DNA from: Colletotrichum lupini
Taxonomy: Eukaryota; Ascomycota; Sordariomycetes; Glomerellales; Glomerellaceae
Assembly: GCF_023278565.1 (NCBI RefSeq)
Contig: NC_064672.1
Span: 2,914,001-2,978,000 of the forward strand
Direction: 5' to 3'
DNA: 64,000 nucleotides
Shown here one piece after another: positions 46,346 to 58,300 of the stretch. Under the pieces are notes generated by a model. That model saw only the letters and a program-made list of their open reading frames with translations. It searched no databases and had not been told where the DNA came from. A program made the position numbers and the translations under genes. Position 1 is the first letter of the stretch; every line of letters begins with the position of its first letter.

Positions 46346-47440
46346 GTCTGATGATCCTCCTTTGTTATCAGCTTACCATGGTGGTTCGGAAACCAAATGC
46401 CGTCTAAAGCTGCCCCTCGGGAAAAGAAAAAAGATGATGGAAAACGACAGTTAGTGAGAAGAATGACAATCTTTGTCTCGCACCAGAGCCAACACGGAGA
46501 CGGGGCGGTGTCCCAAGTCAAGTACGTCAGGCCAGGAAGGCGCGTCTGCAAAGTTGCACCTTCTTCCCGAAGGCGTCGACGTCAGCAAGTAAGTAGGTAC
46601 TTGCTGCGCGCGAAGGAAACGGTAAAAGCAGGGATCACGCAGAGCGGTAGACAAGAAGGAAAGTTCCAATTTCCAGTCGGCGGAGACTTGGAAATATGCG
46701 ACTCGTCAAAATCAGTTGCGGCAGGAGCTCGTTGCACTCGGATAAAGGGCGCGCGCGGACGGTGGTGCTTGGATGCTAAATGCGTGGAAGCAAAAGGTCA
46801 CAAGTCACGACGGAAACGCCAGGGCTGGTTGAGGCAGAGTAGTGCCCGTTGAAGACGCAGACGCAGGAAGGCCCAAAAGAGGTCGGGTCGCAACTCGGAT
46901 TCCTGCGAGGTACTATCGGCACGTGATGATAGTGGCGGGGTGTTGATGCACGGGCCCACCGATCTTCAGCCAGGTGCGCGAACTTAGACATGCTTAATTG
47001 CCTACCTTGTCTAAAACCATATACCGAGATTAAGCGCCCGTAAGGTAGGTACGAAGGAATCGTCAAGAGGCTGAGCAAGGGAGGTCCAAAAGGGTAAACC
47101 GAGGTTGTTTCGATCAAAACTTTATGAGAGGATGCGTCTGGACCCTCACTTGCTTATAAGGTGCCCGATGTACAAGGCATGAACAGATGTCGTATCCCGC
47201 ACACTGGGCAGCCTGAGGTCACCCAACGAAGCATCGCAATTCTCTTTCAATAACTTATAATTTGATTGCAGTCGAATCCAAACTACAACTTGGTTTCTGT
47301 CCTTGCTTCCATTCCATTGTCCCAAGTACGCTCGGTGGTCCACATCATCCACCGAGCCAAAACGCCATCGATCATTATGTATGCGCTTGTTCAACTGCGA
47401 TTTGCATAGCTAGCAGATAGTTCATGCAAATCATCATTCC
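46346..47440. other. DUF2293 promoter / carrier 3' region
   Basis: 1.1 kb between two minus-strand genes. It carries AAGGTAGGTA motifs near 47041. No gene recognised. Confidence 0.5.
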
Positions 47441-48729
47441 TTAGTTGTCATCCAGGGAGTTGAGATGCTTTTTTGTGAATTCGAAAGCGGAGAAAAAGAT
47501 GGCGTTGACGACGCATGAGCGACCCATTGAAACCCCTAGTCCGCGATACATATTTCGTTTGAAGAATTCAATCTTCGGCGGCGGCTCAACCTGTTGCCCT
47601 TTCGAGTACAAGAGAGAGTTTCGCTGGTAGATACTCTTTGCCGAGTCAATGGGGTCTGCCAGAGTATTAGCGTCACTTGCCGGAGGTTCTTTTGCACCAG
47701 AAAGCACATACATATCATTGCCCAGGATACTATCCCGCACATGCCCCCAGAGATGACAACCGCGAACTTATTCGTCGTCGGGTGGTCACCACCAAAGGTA
47801 GTTCCGAGCTGCTTTCCGCTCTCGTAGACCATGAAGTAAATGGCCGTACCCAAAGTATCTCGCACTGAAATGGTCAGCTGAGGGTTTTGATGGGGTTGTA
47901 CGCCTGGGCAGACTTACACAAGTGCAAGTTGAAGCCAGTGTAAAGCCCCAGAGCACCCCTATGACGAACAATGTTGCGCATGGTCTTGAAAGTGCCCTTG
48001 TTTTGGTAGCTTGCTGCAACCTGGTGGCCATTGGTGGCGCGACAATTTGCTTCCTTGAGCTTTTGTTGGTCTGACAACAAGACAGCCACCTGCGCGCTGA
48101 GCTTGGTGAGCTCAAAGGGGCAGGCGAGAAGCGTGATACATGAGCCGGCAGTGGCGCCGGCGGCTCCAAAACAGGCAATGGAGTACAGATTCGGATATGT
48201 GCCTTTCTGATTCACATGCTGCAGCACGTCGAATCCCAGGGCGTTCTTAACCCAGCCCGAGTAATTGTGTTTGGCGCGTTGGTAAATCGAAAAGGACATG
48301 GTTCGGACGAGTGTGATGCTGGCCATTGGGGCAAGGACGCCTAGTGAGGGGCAAAAGAAGGTTAGTCAATGGGATCATGACTTGAGGCGAGATGAGGGGT
48401 CGCGTGTATAAGGGAGGTGGAGGAAGAGGGACAGAGGGAATGAGGGACTCCTTACCCCGAAAGAAGCCTCTCAACTTCTCGGTGCGGTATGTGTGCGTCA
48501 CACAATCGAGGAAGCCTTCGTATCGGTAGGTCTGCATTCGCGTTTTCACGCTATCGAGGGGAAATGCAAGGACAGTCGAGAACATACTCGACGTGCTGGC
48601 GGCGATCTCGGTGCGATAGCGCTTGACCAGCCTCTGCGGGCGCTCTTCCTGAGCTCGAGGCATGATCGCAGTCGGTTGGCGGGCCGGAACATGATGTATC
48701 TGGTGATATTCGGCTTCTGTCGCTGGCAT
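47441..48729 (-). CDS. Mitochondrial carrier family protein
   Basis: Exons in coding order, 48729-48456, 48340-47918, 47864-47712 and 47655-47441, give 354 aa. All three carrier repeats show the PX[DE]XXX[KR] signature: PLDSVKTRMQ, PFELTKLSAQ (shortened, with Glu) and PIDSAKSIYQ. Other carrier marks are AASTSSMFSTVLAFP, GFFRG, YSIACFGAAGATAGS and LLRDTLGTAIYF. The protein would exchange a metabolite across the inner mitochondrial membrane. I cannot tell the substrate. The third signature spans the last intron (47656-47711), whose removal joins SWAMI to YPIDSAK. An internal ATG at 48663 (MPRAQEERP) is an alternative start that would drop 22 residues. Confidence 0.9.
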
Positions 48730-50891
48730 GCTTCTAGCAGTGACGAGATGGCAGCGCCTTCAGACGGTGATCTCGTGGCGAGAGATCAAAGTCTTCAGCG
48801 CGGTCGTGATACGGCCCTTTGCCAGTTGGGGTTTGGTCCATCCAGACCGCGCAGCAGGTGGAGTTGGGGTGATGGTGTGGACGAGCGACAAACAGGGCGA
48901 CGGGATGACGGGCTCGCGAAGTTTGGAGGATAGACGGCGAGGAGCAGTAGGGAAACAGAGACGATGATGTTGATGACGAGTCGATCGGTCAGAGATGTGA
49001 AAAGAGCTGTCTCAAGGCAGTCTGGGGAATCGAGAGCTGAACCCCCGGGAATTGACGCTGTTGTGCCCGCTAACCATGAGAGATTTGCGGGTTAAGATGA
49101 AAGAGAGAAGAAGGGAAGAATCATCGAAGGGTAAGGTAGGCGTGAACTACGGATACTTCAAAGGTAACTCGGATTGCGGGGTCGGCAGTGGGAATCTACG
49201 GCGTAGAAAGATACATCCGCATCACAGACTGTTGTATCCGTAGGGGCACCTCAGCTAAGTACTTAGTTGAAGGTACGATTACAGCCACAACTTATACAGC
49301 ACCCAACCTTGCCTTTCCCTGACCTCATGGCAAGCTCAGTTCAGCATCTTGCCCCCCCCTCATCTTCCCCCTTCTTCCCTCAACTTCAAGTGACCGGGTG
49401 AGGTTCCGACTCTGCGATGGTTGTATCAGGAGGTACCTTCAAAACGACGACCATTCCAAAGCTGCAGGACCAGGGCAGTTCGTGGTGCGGAAAGCTGCAT
49501 CCTTTCCGCACCTGGGAGGCCCCCTTCGGCCCCGCTGAGCGACCAGTCGTACCGTTGCTGATTGGTATCTCCAGGACGCACCCACGCACTTCACTCCGTA
49601 GCAGCAGTAGCACCAGCAGAAGATACCTTTACCTTAGTGTATGGGTCCACTGAAACGAGACCAGGGCCCCGTTGGATCTCCAACGATCCTGCGCTTCTCA
49701 TTTGTTCCTCCCGGTAGCGGCCGCTAACACCAATCAGCCCAGATTGGCCAGTGTTGCCATCTCAAGAACCCACCGTCACAAGCCAGACTGCCAGTGACGC
49801 CTCTCCCAGTTCTCTCCCTGGTGGGCTATCTCTAGTGTCACAGAGTGTTTTCTCACCCGAGCTTTGGAAATATCGTACTTGTCCAGGCGGACAACTCGGT
49901 CGACCACCTTACGACAACAGCGGGTCGGTTTCACGGGGCGAGCCATATTGTTTCCGAATAGGGTATTTTTGGTACTCAAAAACAGATTTCCAAGGGAACC
50001 ACTCTTTTTATATATCTCCCCGTACCGGCAAAGGGCCGACCACCACCGCCCTGGCGGCCGAGACTCTTGGCTCCGACACGGGGGGTGTACACGGGGGTTC
50101 GCCTCAACTCTTCCCCCTCAGCCCTCAGCTCAGTCCGTGAAGGTCGGGCACCTCACTTCTCGCTTACTTCTCAACATTTGGGGCAGAACGCCCGCCATGT
50201 ACGACAAAACGTTATTGCCTCCGAGGTGCAGCCATCTAGGTCCCTATTCATGTGCTCCCATCAACCTCCTGACGGGTTTTCTCTGTTGAATGACACTGTC
50301 TCAAGATCTCTGGCCTGATTCGGGGAAACTGAAGCAGCGTTCCGCAAGAGGCGAGGAATAATGAGCTCATAAACAGCAAGAATCAACATACAAGCGGGCG
50401 CCAGCAGCGCTTCGCGAGCAAATAATCGACCATGCAACCATCAACAGCTTAGACGGCTGCTCCAACCTTCACGTAGCCAAACGTGCTAACCAACCACAGG
50501 TGAGCCGTTTCACTTGCTGACCCCGCGCATCTGCAGATCGCCCGCCTCGCAAAGGTCGCACCAGCGGTCGTTTCTCTTCCTCCAATGGCTTATCATCGGA
50601 TAAGAGAATAGGTACTGCGTCGCGACGTTTCGGGCTTATCGTGTTCCGTTCCGTCCTCTGCCTGCCGTCTTTCCACCCTGGCACCACAACAAGCCTCGAA
50701 GCGTGGTATCTGGGCTGATGATCCCGCCTGGGCATGCTGAGATGGACATGTCTCCATCAATGCCTGCACTTCCAGTAAGGTGGAACCGTTTGAGATTCTC
50801 AGGAATTGGTCAAGCTGCACTCTCTGATGACAGCCAGTGCAGGCGTGCGAGTGACAACTCGATCACGACTACCGTGACTTGCTCGAGACCA
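48730..50891. other. Intergenic region, 2.2 kb
   Basis: Between the carrier start and the LYR-protein stop. Short frames only; none shows family features. AAGGTA motifs lie near 49131 and 49257. Confidence 0.5.
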
Positions 50892-51355
50892 TCATCTCAG
50901 TCGAATACCCATCGACTTGTTCAGCATGTTTATCGTCATGTCGTAGTGATTGTATACTGTAGCTTTCATGTTGTTGGCCTCTTGGATGCTGAATAATTCA
51001 ACGTCAGCAACCGTATCTCTCACAACCGAATCAAAAGCAAAACTCACACATCCTTGCCCCGGGATTCCGATTCCTTGCGAAAGCTGACCTTCCACGTATC
51101 CATATTCTGCCTCTCCCAAGCCACGCGGACGAGGTTCTTGAGAACCTTGTGCTCGATACCGGCCTCTCTGCGAGCCGCCTGTATGAACCACAGTGTTCTC
51201 TTGGAAACCTCCGGGTCCCACACCGCGTCTTTATCGCGAAACGACGCTCTCAGCTGGTTGCGGACGGTGTACCTGTGCGGCGGTGCGAATTGAACCGCTC
51301 GTAGGAGCTCGCGGTAGAGATGTCTGTAAGCATGGATGATGGGTGTTTTATCCAT
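50892..51355 (-). CDS. LYR-motif mitochondrial protein (DUF1763-like)
   Basis: Two exons, 51355-51048 and 50988-50892 in coding order, give 134 aa. The N terminus AYRHLYRELLRAVQF contains the LYR tripeptide, followed by YTVRNQLRASFRDKD, RTLWFIQAARREAGIEHKVLKNL. LYR proteins are small basic mitochondrial factors that bind acyl carrier protein and support assembly of Fe-S proteins, complex subunits or the mitoribosome. I think this is the fungal group filed as DUF1763, but that is from memory. Without splicing the frame would stop right after residue 103 (KDV); the GTGAGT donor and TTCAG acceptor of the 59-bp intron extend it by 31 residues, ending NKSMGIRLR. It is divergent from the uL3m gene. 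Confidence 0.8.
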
Positions 51356-51690
51356 CTTGGCCAAGTTTAGTCTTCTTGGTGTAGAGCAAGACTTTCGCTG
51401 GAGTAAAGTGGCTCTTTGCTCTCAAGAATCTGTCAATTGAATAGAGAAAATGGAATGTTTACTTGAGTATCCTGATTGATCGCAGAGTTATTCTTTGAAA
51501 AAGTGAGAAAAGACCCTAGCATGAGCTCCTGGTAAGCTCAGTGACCATTTCACTTCAGGGAGGTGCACGGACCACTTCAAGATTTCCACCCCAGGCACTC
51601 AGATCAGACCTCAACTCCAAAAAATTCCATCGCCGACCTCACACCAGACCACCTCTTTCCGCCCTCAATTCCACCCCCCGGCCTACCACC
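51356..51690. promoter_or_regulatory. Divergent promoter, LYR gene / uL3m
   Basis: 335 bp separate the two start codons of divergent genes for mitochondrial proteins, so both promoters must be here. The uL3m side is CCA/C-rich before its ATG. No specific factor site is called. Confidence 0.6.
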
Positions 51691-52740
51691 ATGGCGCCCC
51701 GACTACCCCCGAGCTGCCTCCAGCTCCTCCGATCGACGACGACGACGATATCAAACACCTGTTCCGCCGCCGCCAATGCCTCGGCCGTCATCGCCCCTCG
51801 CCTCCAGCTCCTCCCTTTTACCGCGAAGCGCGGCGTAAAGTACGGCTGGTCCACGGCGCCCAAACGCAGCAAGCCCACCCGTTTCAACCAGCCCACCGCC
51901 GGCCTCCCCGTCCTCACCACTGGTCCCGCCGCCGCCCTCGCCCGCCGCGAGAAGACGACGCCCCTCCGCACCGGCGTCCTCGCCGTCAAGAAGGGCATGA
52001 CGGCCATCTACTACGGCAAGAAGCGTGTCCCCTGCACCGTCCTCCAGCTCGACCAGGTCCAGGTCGTCGCCAACAAGACCCGCCCGGACAATGGCTACTG
52101 GGCCGTCCAGATCGGCTCCGGCTCCAAGGAGCCGCGCAACGTTGAGAGGCCGATGCTGGGCTACTACGAGGCCAAGGGCATCGCGCCCAAGCGCCACCTG
52201 GCCGAGTTCAAGGTCCGCACCAAGGAAGGGCTGCTGCCCGTCGGCGCCCAGCTGTTTCCGGACTGGTTCCAGACGGGCCAGTACGTCGACGTCCGCTCCA
52301 ACAGCCGCGGCATGGGCTTCGCCGGTGGTATGAAGCGCCACGGCTTCGCGGGTCAGGAGGCGTCCCACGGTAACTCGCTCAACCACCGCACCATCGGTAC
52401 CACCGGCCCCTCGCAGGGTTCCGGTTCCAGAGTCATGCCCGGCAAGAAGATGCCCGGTCGCATGGGTAACGAGCGCGTCACGGTGCAGAACCTGACGGTG
52501 CTCAAGGTGGACAACGAGCTGGGCGTCGTGCTCGTCAAGGGCGCCGTCGCGGGCCCCAAGAACTGCATCGTCAAGCTGCAGGATGCCGTCAAGAGGAAGG
52601 CGCCGGCGCTTCCTTACAGGCAGGACAAGTTGGAGGAGCTGTTGGAGGCCAACGTGGATGGCGAGGCGAGATTGCAGGAGGCCAGAGAGAGGCACTTGGT
52701 GCTGAAGAAGGAGAGGAAAGAGCTCCCGGCACTTGTATAG
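51691..52740 (+). CDS. MRPL9: Mitochondrial large-subunit ribosomal protein uL3m
   Basis: A single exon of 349 aa. uL3 binds 23S-like rRNA near the peptidyl-transferase centre, and this is the mitochondrial form. The first ~45 residues are an Arg/Ser/Thr/Ala-rich import presequence without acidic residues. Conserved uL3 features follow: GVLAVKKGMTAIY, VPCTVLQLDQVQVV, FPDWFQTGQYVDVRSNSRG, MGFAGGMKRHGFAGQEASHG, HRTIGTTGPSQGSGSRVMPG, KKMPGRMGNERVTVQNL and KVDNELGVVLVKGAVAGPK. Very strong third-position GC bias suggests high expression and also creates a long antisense open frame. ATG 51691 is chosen because it begins the presequence in a CCACC ATGG context. The frame is open upstream of it, but that part is not conserved. 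Confidence 0.95.
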   Translation: MAPRLPPSCLQLLRSTTTTISNTCSAAANASAVIAPRLQLLPFTAKRGVKYGWSTAPKRSKPTRFNQPTAGLPVLTTGPAAALARREKTTPLRTGVLAVKKGMTAIYYGKKRVPCTVLQLDQVQVVANKTRPDNGYWAVQIGSGSKEPRNVERPMLGYYEAKGIAPKRHLAEFKVRTKEGLLPVGAQLFPDWFQTGQYVDVRSNSRGMGFAGGMKRHGFAGQEASHGNSLNHRTIGTTGPSQGSGSRVMPGKKMPGRMGNERVTVQNLTVLKVDNELGVVLVKGAVAGPKNCIVKLQDAVKRKAPALPYRQDKLEELLEANVDGEARLQEARERHLVLKKERKELPALV

Positions 52741-52991
52741 ATATCGTCCACCCTCCCCCTTTTCCCCTACTGTTGTTTACGAAAGTCTGTGTACTATACA
52801 TGTTGTACATTTATCACCCCATTAAGAGAGGCGCATAGCTTTAGGGTCATTATCTCGCCCGACCCGAATTCCAACCCAATGACTTGAACTACCTCGAACC
52901 CATGCATGCTTTTGATGACGATTCCCTTCACGAGACCTTGAAGTGACTGTAGTGCTGCCCTGTATTCAACGGTCCTCCTTGTCTCTCTCAC

Positions 52992-53741
52992 TCACTTGAT
53001 ATTCTGCCTGAAACCCCTCGTCTCCGCCGCCGACACCACAGCCTCGAGATCATCATCACTCAAATCATCACCCGGAATAGACCCCTTGAACGGATCCGCC
53101 CCGTCGAGCAGATCAATCTTGCGCCCGTCGGGCGTCTCCAAGCTCCACTCGGTCGTCTCGAACAGGCCCTTGTGCGACGTCCGGAAGCTGGCAAACTTCA
53201 TGACGGCCTCGTTGCGGGACCCCTTGACGCTGAAGCTGATGTCGATGCGCCCGTGGAGCTGGTTCATCTCGCCGGCGATCCAGGGGATCTGGTGCTTGAA
53301 CTGCACCTCGTCGCCTAGGTACTCGCGGGCTTTCGGGGAGGTGCGCAGCGCGTAGAGGGTCGAGGCGATGACGGGTGAGGAGGACTTTTGGTAGTTGAAG
53401 ATTGCGATGCTGCTGAGGGCGATGGCGGCGGCGAAGAGGGGGAGGGTGCGGGACCAGCGGAAGGTGATCTGGTTGAGGTCTATTGAAAGAATTGCGGTGG
53501 TTAGCGGATGGATGACAACGGGAAGAGAGAAGAGGGAAAGGGGGGGGAGAAAGACGAGCGGTTTACCTGGGAGTTCTCGATCTGCGCGCCGCTCCATCAG
53601 CGGTCCGGACCCGGGCTTCGGCGCTGCGGTCGCCCATCTCCTTTGAGCCTGCGCTCTGAGCTGCTGCGGCTGCTGCCGTTGCCTCGCGACGGCGTTGCGC
53701 AGCGAGGAGGCGAGCCTCCTGGTGGCTGTGTTTGAGAACAT
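52992..53741 (-). CDS. COA1: Cytochrome c oxidase assembly factor Coa1
   Basis: Two exons, 53741-53567 and 53479-52992 in coding order, give 220 aa. Coa1 acts in early assembly of Cox1 at the inner mitochondrial membrane with Mss51 and Shy1. The first ~50 residues are an Arg/Gln/Ala-rich presequence (MFSNTATRRLASSLRNAVAR). A single membrane span follows (TLPLFAAAIALSSIAIFNY), then SSPVIASTLYALRTSPKAREYLGDEV, IPWIAGEMNQLHGRIDISFSVKG and FETTEWSLETPDGR, the family's conserved intermembrane-space domain. The acidic tail ends in RGFRQNIK. The 87-bp intron joins ELP to DLNQITF. It converges with uL3m (251 bp between stops). Confidence 0.9.
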   Translation of the reverse strand: MFSNTATRRLASSLRNAVARQRQQPQQLRAQAQRRWATAAPKPGSGPLMERRADRELPGKPLVFLPPLSLFSLPVVIHPLTTAILSIDLNQITFRWSRTLPLFAAAIALSSIAIFNYQKSSSPVIASTLYALRTSPKAREYLGDEVQFKHQIPWIAGEMNQLHGRIDISFSVKGSRNEAVMKFASFRTSHKGLFETTEWSLETPDGRKIDLLDGADPFKGSIPGDDLSDDDLEAVVSAAETRGFRQNIK

Positions 53742-54313
53742 GCTGGAAATGAAACTCCCCGTGGAATCGAAAGCGTCCTACGAGTGAAGTCGGGGCTACC
53801 GCGTCGGTGGGTGTGGTCGGTTCGAATTTCGTGATGCCGGGCGTTGCGTCTAGGTCAAATTCTCGGGATGCTCCGAATCAGACCATGCAAGTTCGGTCAG
53901 TTCGGTCGGTCGGTCTCGACTCTCGGTGGGCGGGCCAAAGCTCTCTCTCGAAAATTCCCGGGGTCCTGGCGTGGGCATTTGGAAAGCAGAGAAAAAAAAG
54001 CAATCGATAAACAGTAACCAATCAGACCCTGGACCCAAGACCCCTGTCGCACATTGTCCAGCTGTCGCGCGTCATAAGGCTGAGTGGTCGGTCACGGCCC
54101 CCTCTGCGAGAGGTAAGGTAGGTGAGCTCCATCTACACCTATTGCACCGATACCTTACGTAGCTACCTACCCAGGCTTCTACAAATCTGTCTTCATCGAC
54201 TGGACTTATCAATACGTAGACGAAGTGTTTGCGTCTTTAACAGCTACGACATCATTACGAAACACCAGCAACCCGCTGCAGCTCATCGCGCATTTGACAA
54301 CCTCTATACTAAA
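53742..54313. promoter_or_regulatory. Divergent promoter, COA1 / membrane protein
   Basis: 572 bp between the start codons of COA1 and the four-helix membrane protein. It contains AGGTAAGGTAGGTGAG and TACCTTACGTAGCTACCTAC motifs at about 54112-54175, close to the likely leader of the plus-strand gene. No gene. Confidence 0.55.
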
Positions 54314-55138
54314 ATGGCAGAACCTCGAGGCGCAGCCGCTCGTCTGCGGCGTACATTCCACTATCCCACAGACGACGACTCGGCAGACTCACAGCCAGAA
54401 GCCATGGACGAAGAGGGTACGACGTAAAAGACACAAAAACCTCATTCCCAATCCATCCCATTCCCCTCACTCTTCATCTTTCCATTCCGTCTTACATCAA
54501 AAGCTAACACCCAATCCCCTAACCTAGAACAAGAAACCCTCATCCGCCGCCTCGCAGAAGATAACGCAGCCCGCAACGCCCAATTCGCAACCGCCCTCCT
54601 CGCCCTCCCCCTCCTAACAACGATCCCCTACCTCATAAACCTCGCCCGCCTCTCCGCCCCGCTCACCTCCCTCCTCTCTCTGACATCCCTCCTCTCGACC
54701 GCCTACCTCCTCCACACCCAACCCCCAGGCGCGACCGGAATCCCCTGGCTCGACGCATGGTCCCGACCAAAGACCCCGCGCCCCAGCCCGGCCTCCTCGC
54801 TCGAGTCCTCGACCTCGTCCGTCTCCGGCGGTCCGTCGTCCTACCAGCCCATTCCGACAACGCAGAGGAGACGCAGGCGGAGCTCCTTTTCTTTCGCCGA
54901 GGAGCAAAAAGGTCCACTGGAGCTGTATCTGCCGTACCTCAACCTCGGACTCTGTGGTATGCTTATCCTGGCGGGGTTGGCGACGAAGTCGAGCGAGAAG
55001 GCTTCGTTTGGCCACGTGGGGCTGGGGAACTTGCCTGCTATAGTGTACGTCGTTGTTCTGATTGCAAAGGTGGTCATGGGCAGCGTCGACCCGGAAAAAG
55101 AGTTGGCCACGCTCAAGTATGGTTTCAAAGGCGCGTAA
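54314..55138 (+). CDS. Uncharacterised four-helix membrane protein
   Basis: Two exons, 54314-54416 and 54528-55138, with a 111-bp intron (GTACGA donor, CCTAG acceptor) give 237 aa. The start is MAEPRGAAARLRRTFHYP. The N-terminal ~60 residues are soluble and charged. Two hydrophobic segments come next (FATALLALPLLTTIPYLINL, then LTSLLSLTSLLSTAYLL). A Ser/Pro/Arg-rich hydrophilic loop follows, then two more hydrophobic segments (YLNLGLCGMLILAGLAT and LPAIVYVVVLIAKVVMG), ending KYGFKGA. I do not recognise the family. The paired-span layout suggests an ER, Golgi or mitochondrial membrane protein. The intron phase and the consistent frame to a stop at 55138 are the main evidence; the second exon has no early ATG, so it is easily overlooked. 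Confidence 0.72.
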
Positions 55139-55386
55139 AGCTTATGACTCCAAGCAAAATTAGCTGCGTGGCAGCGGGAGATGTGTATTATTCTTTTGTT
55201 TTACTACGAATACCACGGGACCAGAAGGAGTTAACTTTACGACTTATGCTGGAATGACGATGTAACTATGATGCAGCGAGCGCGAAAAAGGAATATCCAG
55301 AGGTCAGGCTGTCACGAATCGAGATTGAAAAAGGTGCACACACACAAGTCTATTAACTTTTTCTGACACGTAATTACAACAATCTA

Positions 55387-58300
55387 CTACACATCTATGG
55401 ATTCGTTGAAGCGCAAGACACCGTGGCTTTTCAGGACACCGTCCACTCCCTTTGGCAGTCGCGGGAACGGATCTGTCAGAGAATTTGTCGACGACGGATC
55501 CAGTGACTTGTCTGTGACCAGTGCAAGACCGTGTGACTTGATGGCGTCCACCAGGGCGGGGACCATCTCCTGTTGTACAGTCAGTAAGAATATCACAGCC
55601 ATCAACGAAAGGGCCTAAACCTACCAAAAGCCGTGAGCAGCAAATTAAGCCCATAAAGTTGTTGCCTTGCGCAACCCGAACCACCTCCTTGATTGATGCA
55701 GATCTTCTGCCGTGGCTCTGGATGATGTCCGGCGGCGCCATGACATCCTCCCGTCCCAGATCGTTGCACAGGAACACGGGGAAGTTTGGCTGCTTCCAGT
55801 TGAGTGCTGTGCACATGCTCGGGTTATATGAACTGAACACCACAGAACGGACCGACTCGAGCGACTGAGCTCGCTGAGCGCGGGCGTGATCAAACACATT
55901 AGTGAGAAGAGAGTCAACGAATGTGTTCAGGTCCAACGACGGGCCCAGACCCAGTGACCTTTCCTCGTCCAGTGACGGATACAAAATCTGGATGTTGACA
56001 TGCATGCCATGCGGGAGCAGAGCCAGCGCCTCGTTGAGAGGGATACCCGCTGTCGCAAGAACCCGATGGACGTCCGCAATTGCGTCCAGAGGCCTTGTTG
56101 GTAATGATGCCAGTTCGGCTCTGCTAGGGCTCTTTGACGTGATCGTATTGAACTGCTCCATTGTCAATCTTGAGATGGGCAGGTCAATTCCACCACATGG
56201 TATCGTCCATCTCGGCCACAAGACAGGTACACCATCGCTGGTGTGCTGAACGAAGAGTTGGACAAAGTCACCTGACAAACTCGAACCAGTCACAAATGTG
56301 CTTGGACTGCGGTCGAATTGGCTTGTTGCCTTCCAGTACGTTTCGAAATCCGTAATCGCGAGTGGCTTACCGTTGAACGGCTTGATGACCTGAGTGTGGA
56401 AGCTGATCTGGCCAATTGCTCGTAGCCTTGGATCGAACAGGGGGAGACAGCACTTCCCAGAGCTACTAAGCAGCGCCTTGAAGGTATTGGGAAGGGCCAC
56501 CGTCTTCGCAATGATCTTCGCGCCGTAGGTAGGGAAAACGTCGAAATCGAGTGTAAATGACTCCAAATTGTCGATTTGAAAGGAAACAATACGGGTATCT
56601 TCTTGGAAAGGCAGCATAATATTCTTCGGGATGAGATCCGAAACCTTTGATGAAATGGTGAGTCGGGCGGCAGGGTACTTCCCGTCGTGGAAGAACACTA
56701 GGGGTTGGTCCCCATTTTCCTCGAAACTGATCTGAATGACCGTCTTGGTGTCCAGGAAGTTGTGTCCGTACCGGCGCAACGGTATGATCGGCGGCGGCAG
56801 CTCAAGTTCAGGGATGGCATCCGGGTCAAGGGCCATCGGGTCGGGCCCGCTGCTCATCATTGGTCCCAATCCGGGCTGCATGATCATGGGGCTCGCCTTC
56901 GTTCTTGCGTTGTACGGTGCAAGCAATTGCATGCATTCGAGGTGGCCTTCCCAGACAGCGTAATACATTGCTGGCAGGTCCTTTTCGTCGACGATGTTGG
57001 GGTCTGCTCCGACGTCCAGTAACCCTTGGAGGCAGGGAACGTTGCCTTCGCTCGCGGCATGAACCAGGGGCGTCCATCCGTACAACTTATCAACCTGATC
57101 GAGATTTGCTCCAAAGTTCTTGAGCAAAAGGAGAAGCTCTGGCCTTTGGCCTGACCGAGCAACAAGGTGTTGGGGATAGAGTCCTTCAGCGTCGGGAACG
57201 ATCTGTGCTCCATGCTGGAGGAGCATTTCCACGATTGCCAACGAACCATGCTCGCAGGCAAGGTTCAGCGGTACATGGTCTGCGTCAGAGACAGGGTCGA
57301 TTCGAGCGGACTTTGCTAGCAGTCGTTCGACGCACTGAAGGTGGCCGTGGATGATTGAGTGTACCAGAGGGGTAAAGTTATCATGGTCGATCAAATCTAT
57401 CGTTGAAGTATCCGCTGTGAGGCTATGTCAGCAACCATGCAGCCACATTGCCTGTACTTATATAGATCTTACCACTAGTCAGGGCGTCGAGCATGTCCAA
57501 TCGTCCATGCATACTGGCATAGTGCAGCGGCACTCTGCCATACACATCGGTACGACTGACAGCAACACCTTTTGCCAGGCCGTATTCAAGGACAAACGAG
57601 TTCCCGTAGATGGCGGCTTGGTGCAGGCAATTTCGTTCGTTAATGTCGTCCTCTGACTGTATGTCGACCAAGCCCGTATCGAGGAGAGCCTGTAGAGTCT
57701 CTTTAGGCGCTTCGTGAATGGCAGCGAGGAACGTTCTAGTCACTCTCTCCATCAGAGAGATGTCAGAGCCTGAGGACGTGCTAGCAGCCGTCCGCATTCG
57801 AATCAGGAGATCCCTCAAAGCCTCGAGGTTCCCTGAAATGACCGTGTCGAGGAGTAGTGTATCCGCGTCACCTTCGTCGGTTCCGAGTAGATGCTGGCTG
57901 CTCACGATATGATCACTACGAGGCTCGAAGCTGACATTGTCACCCTCGGCCCAAGCCCCCAGCTCTTGGAGACTAGTAGTGGCCTGGTCGGATAGTTCGC
58001 TAATGACGGTGGCATTGAAGAAGGGCTGGACCTCGACTGCTCTAGATAGGTAGAGTTCTTTGGTTTTCGACTTTGACGTCTTGTCCCACTTTTTGAGGAT
58101 CTTGGAGAAAGCAGTCCCGTTGATCTCAACAAATTGTTGCAGCTTGTTCAAGTCGCTGGCAAACTGTTGGAAGCCCTCTTCGAGGGTTGTGAACTTGGCC
58201 GAACGTCTGGAAACACCATTGCGAGACTGCAACACCTTCTTCTTGTCGAGAAGAGTCTTCAGTCGCACCTTGAGCTAGGCGGGGGTCAGTTCTGACAGGG

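Noticed and set aside
51751..52695. Long antisense open frame (314 codons) opposite the uL3m gene
   Set aside because: It follows from the extreme GC bias at third codon positions of the uL3m gene. It has no conserved motif, and the sense strand is a firm match to a ribosomal protein.
55304..55624. Alternative Cys-rich C terminus of PHO81 from reading through the last intron
   Set aside because: The spliced form gives a sensible conserved end (GVDGVLKSHGVLRFNESIDV) with canonical GTAGGT and CAACAG sites.
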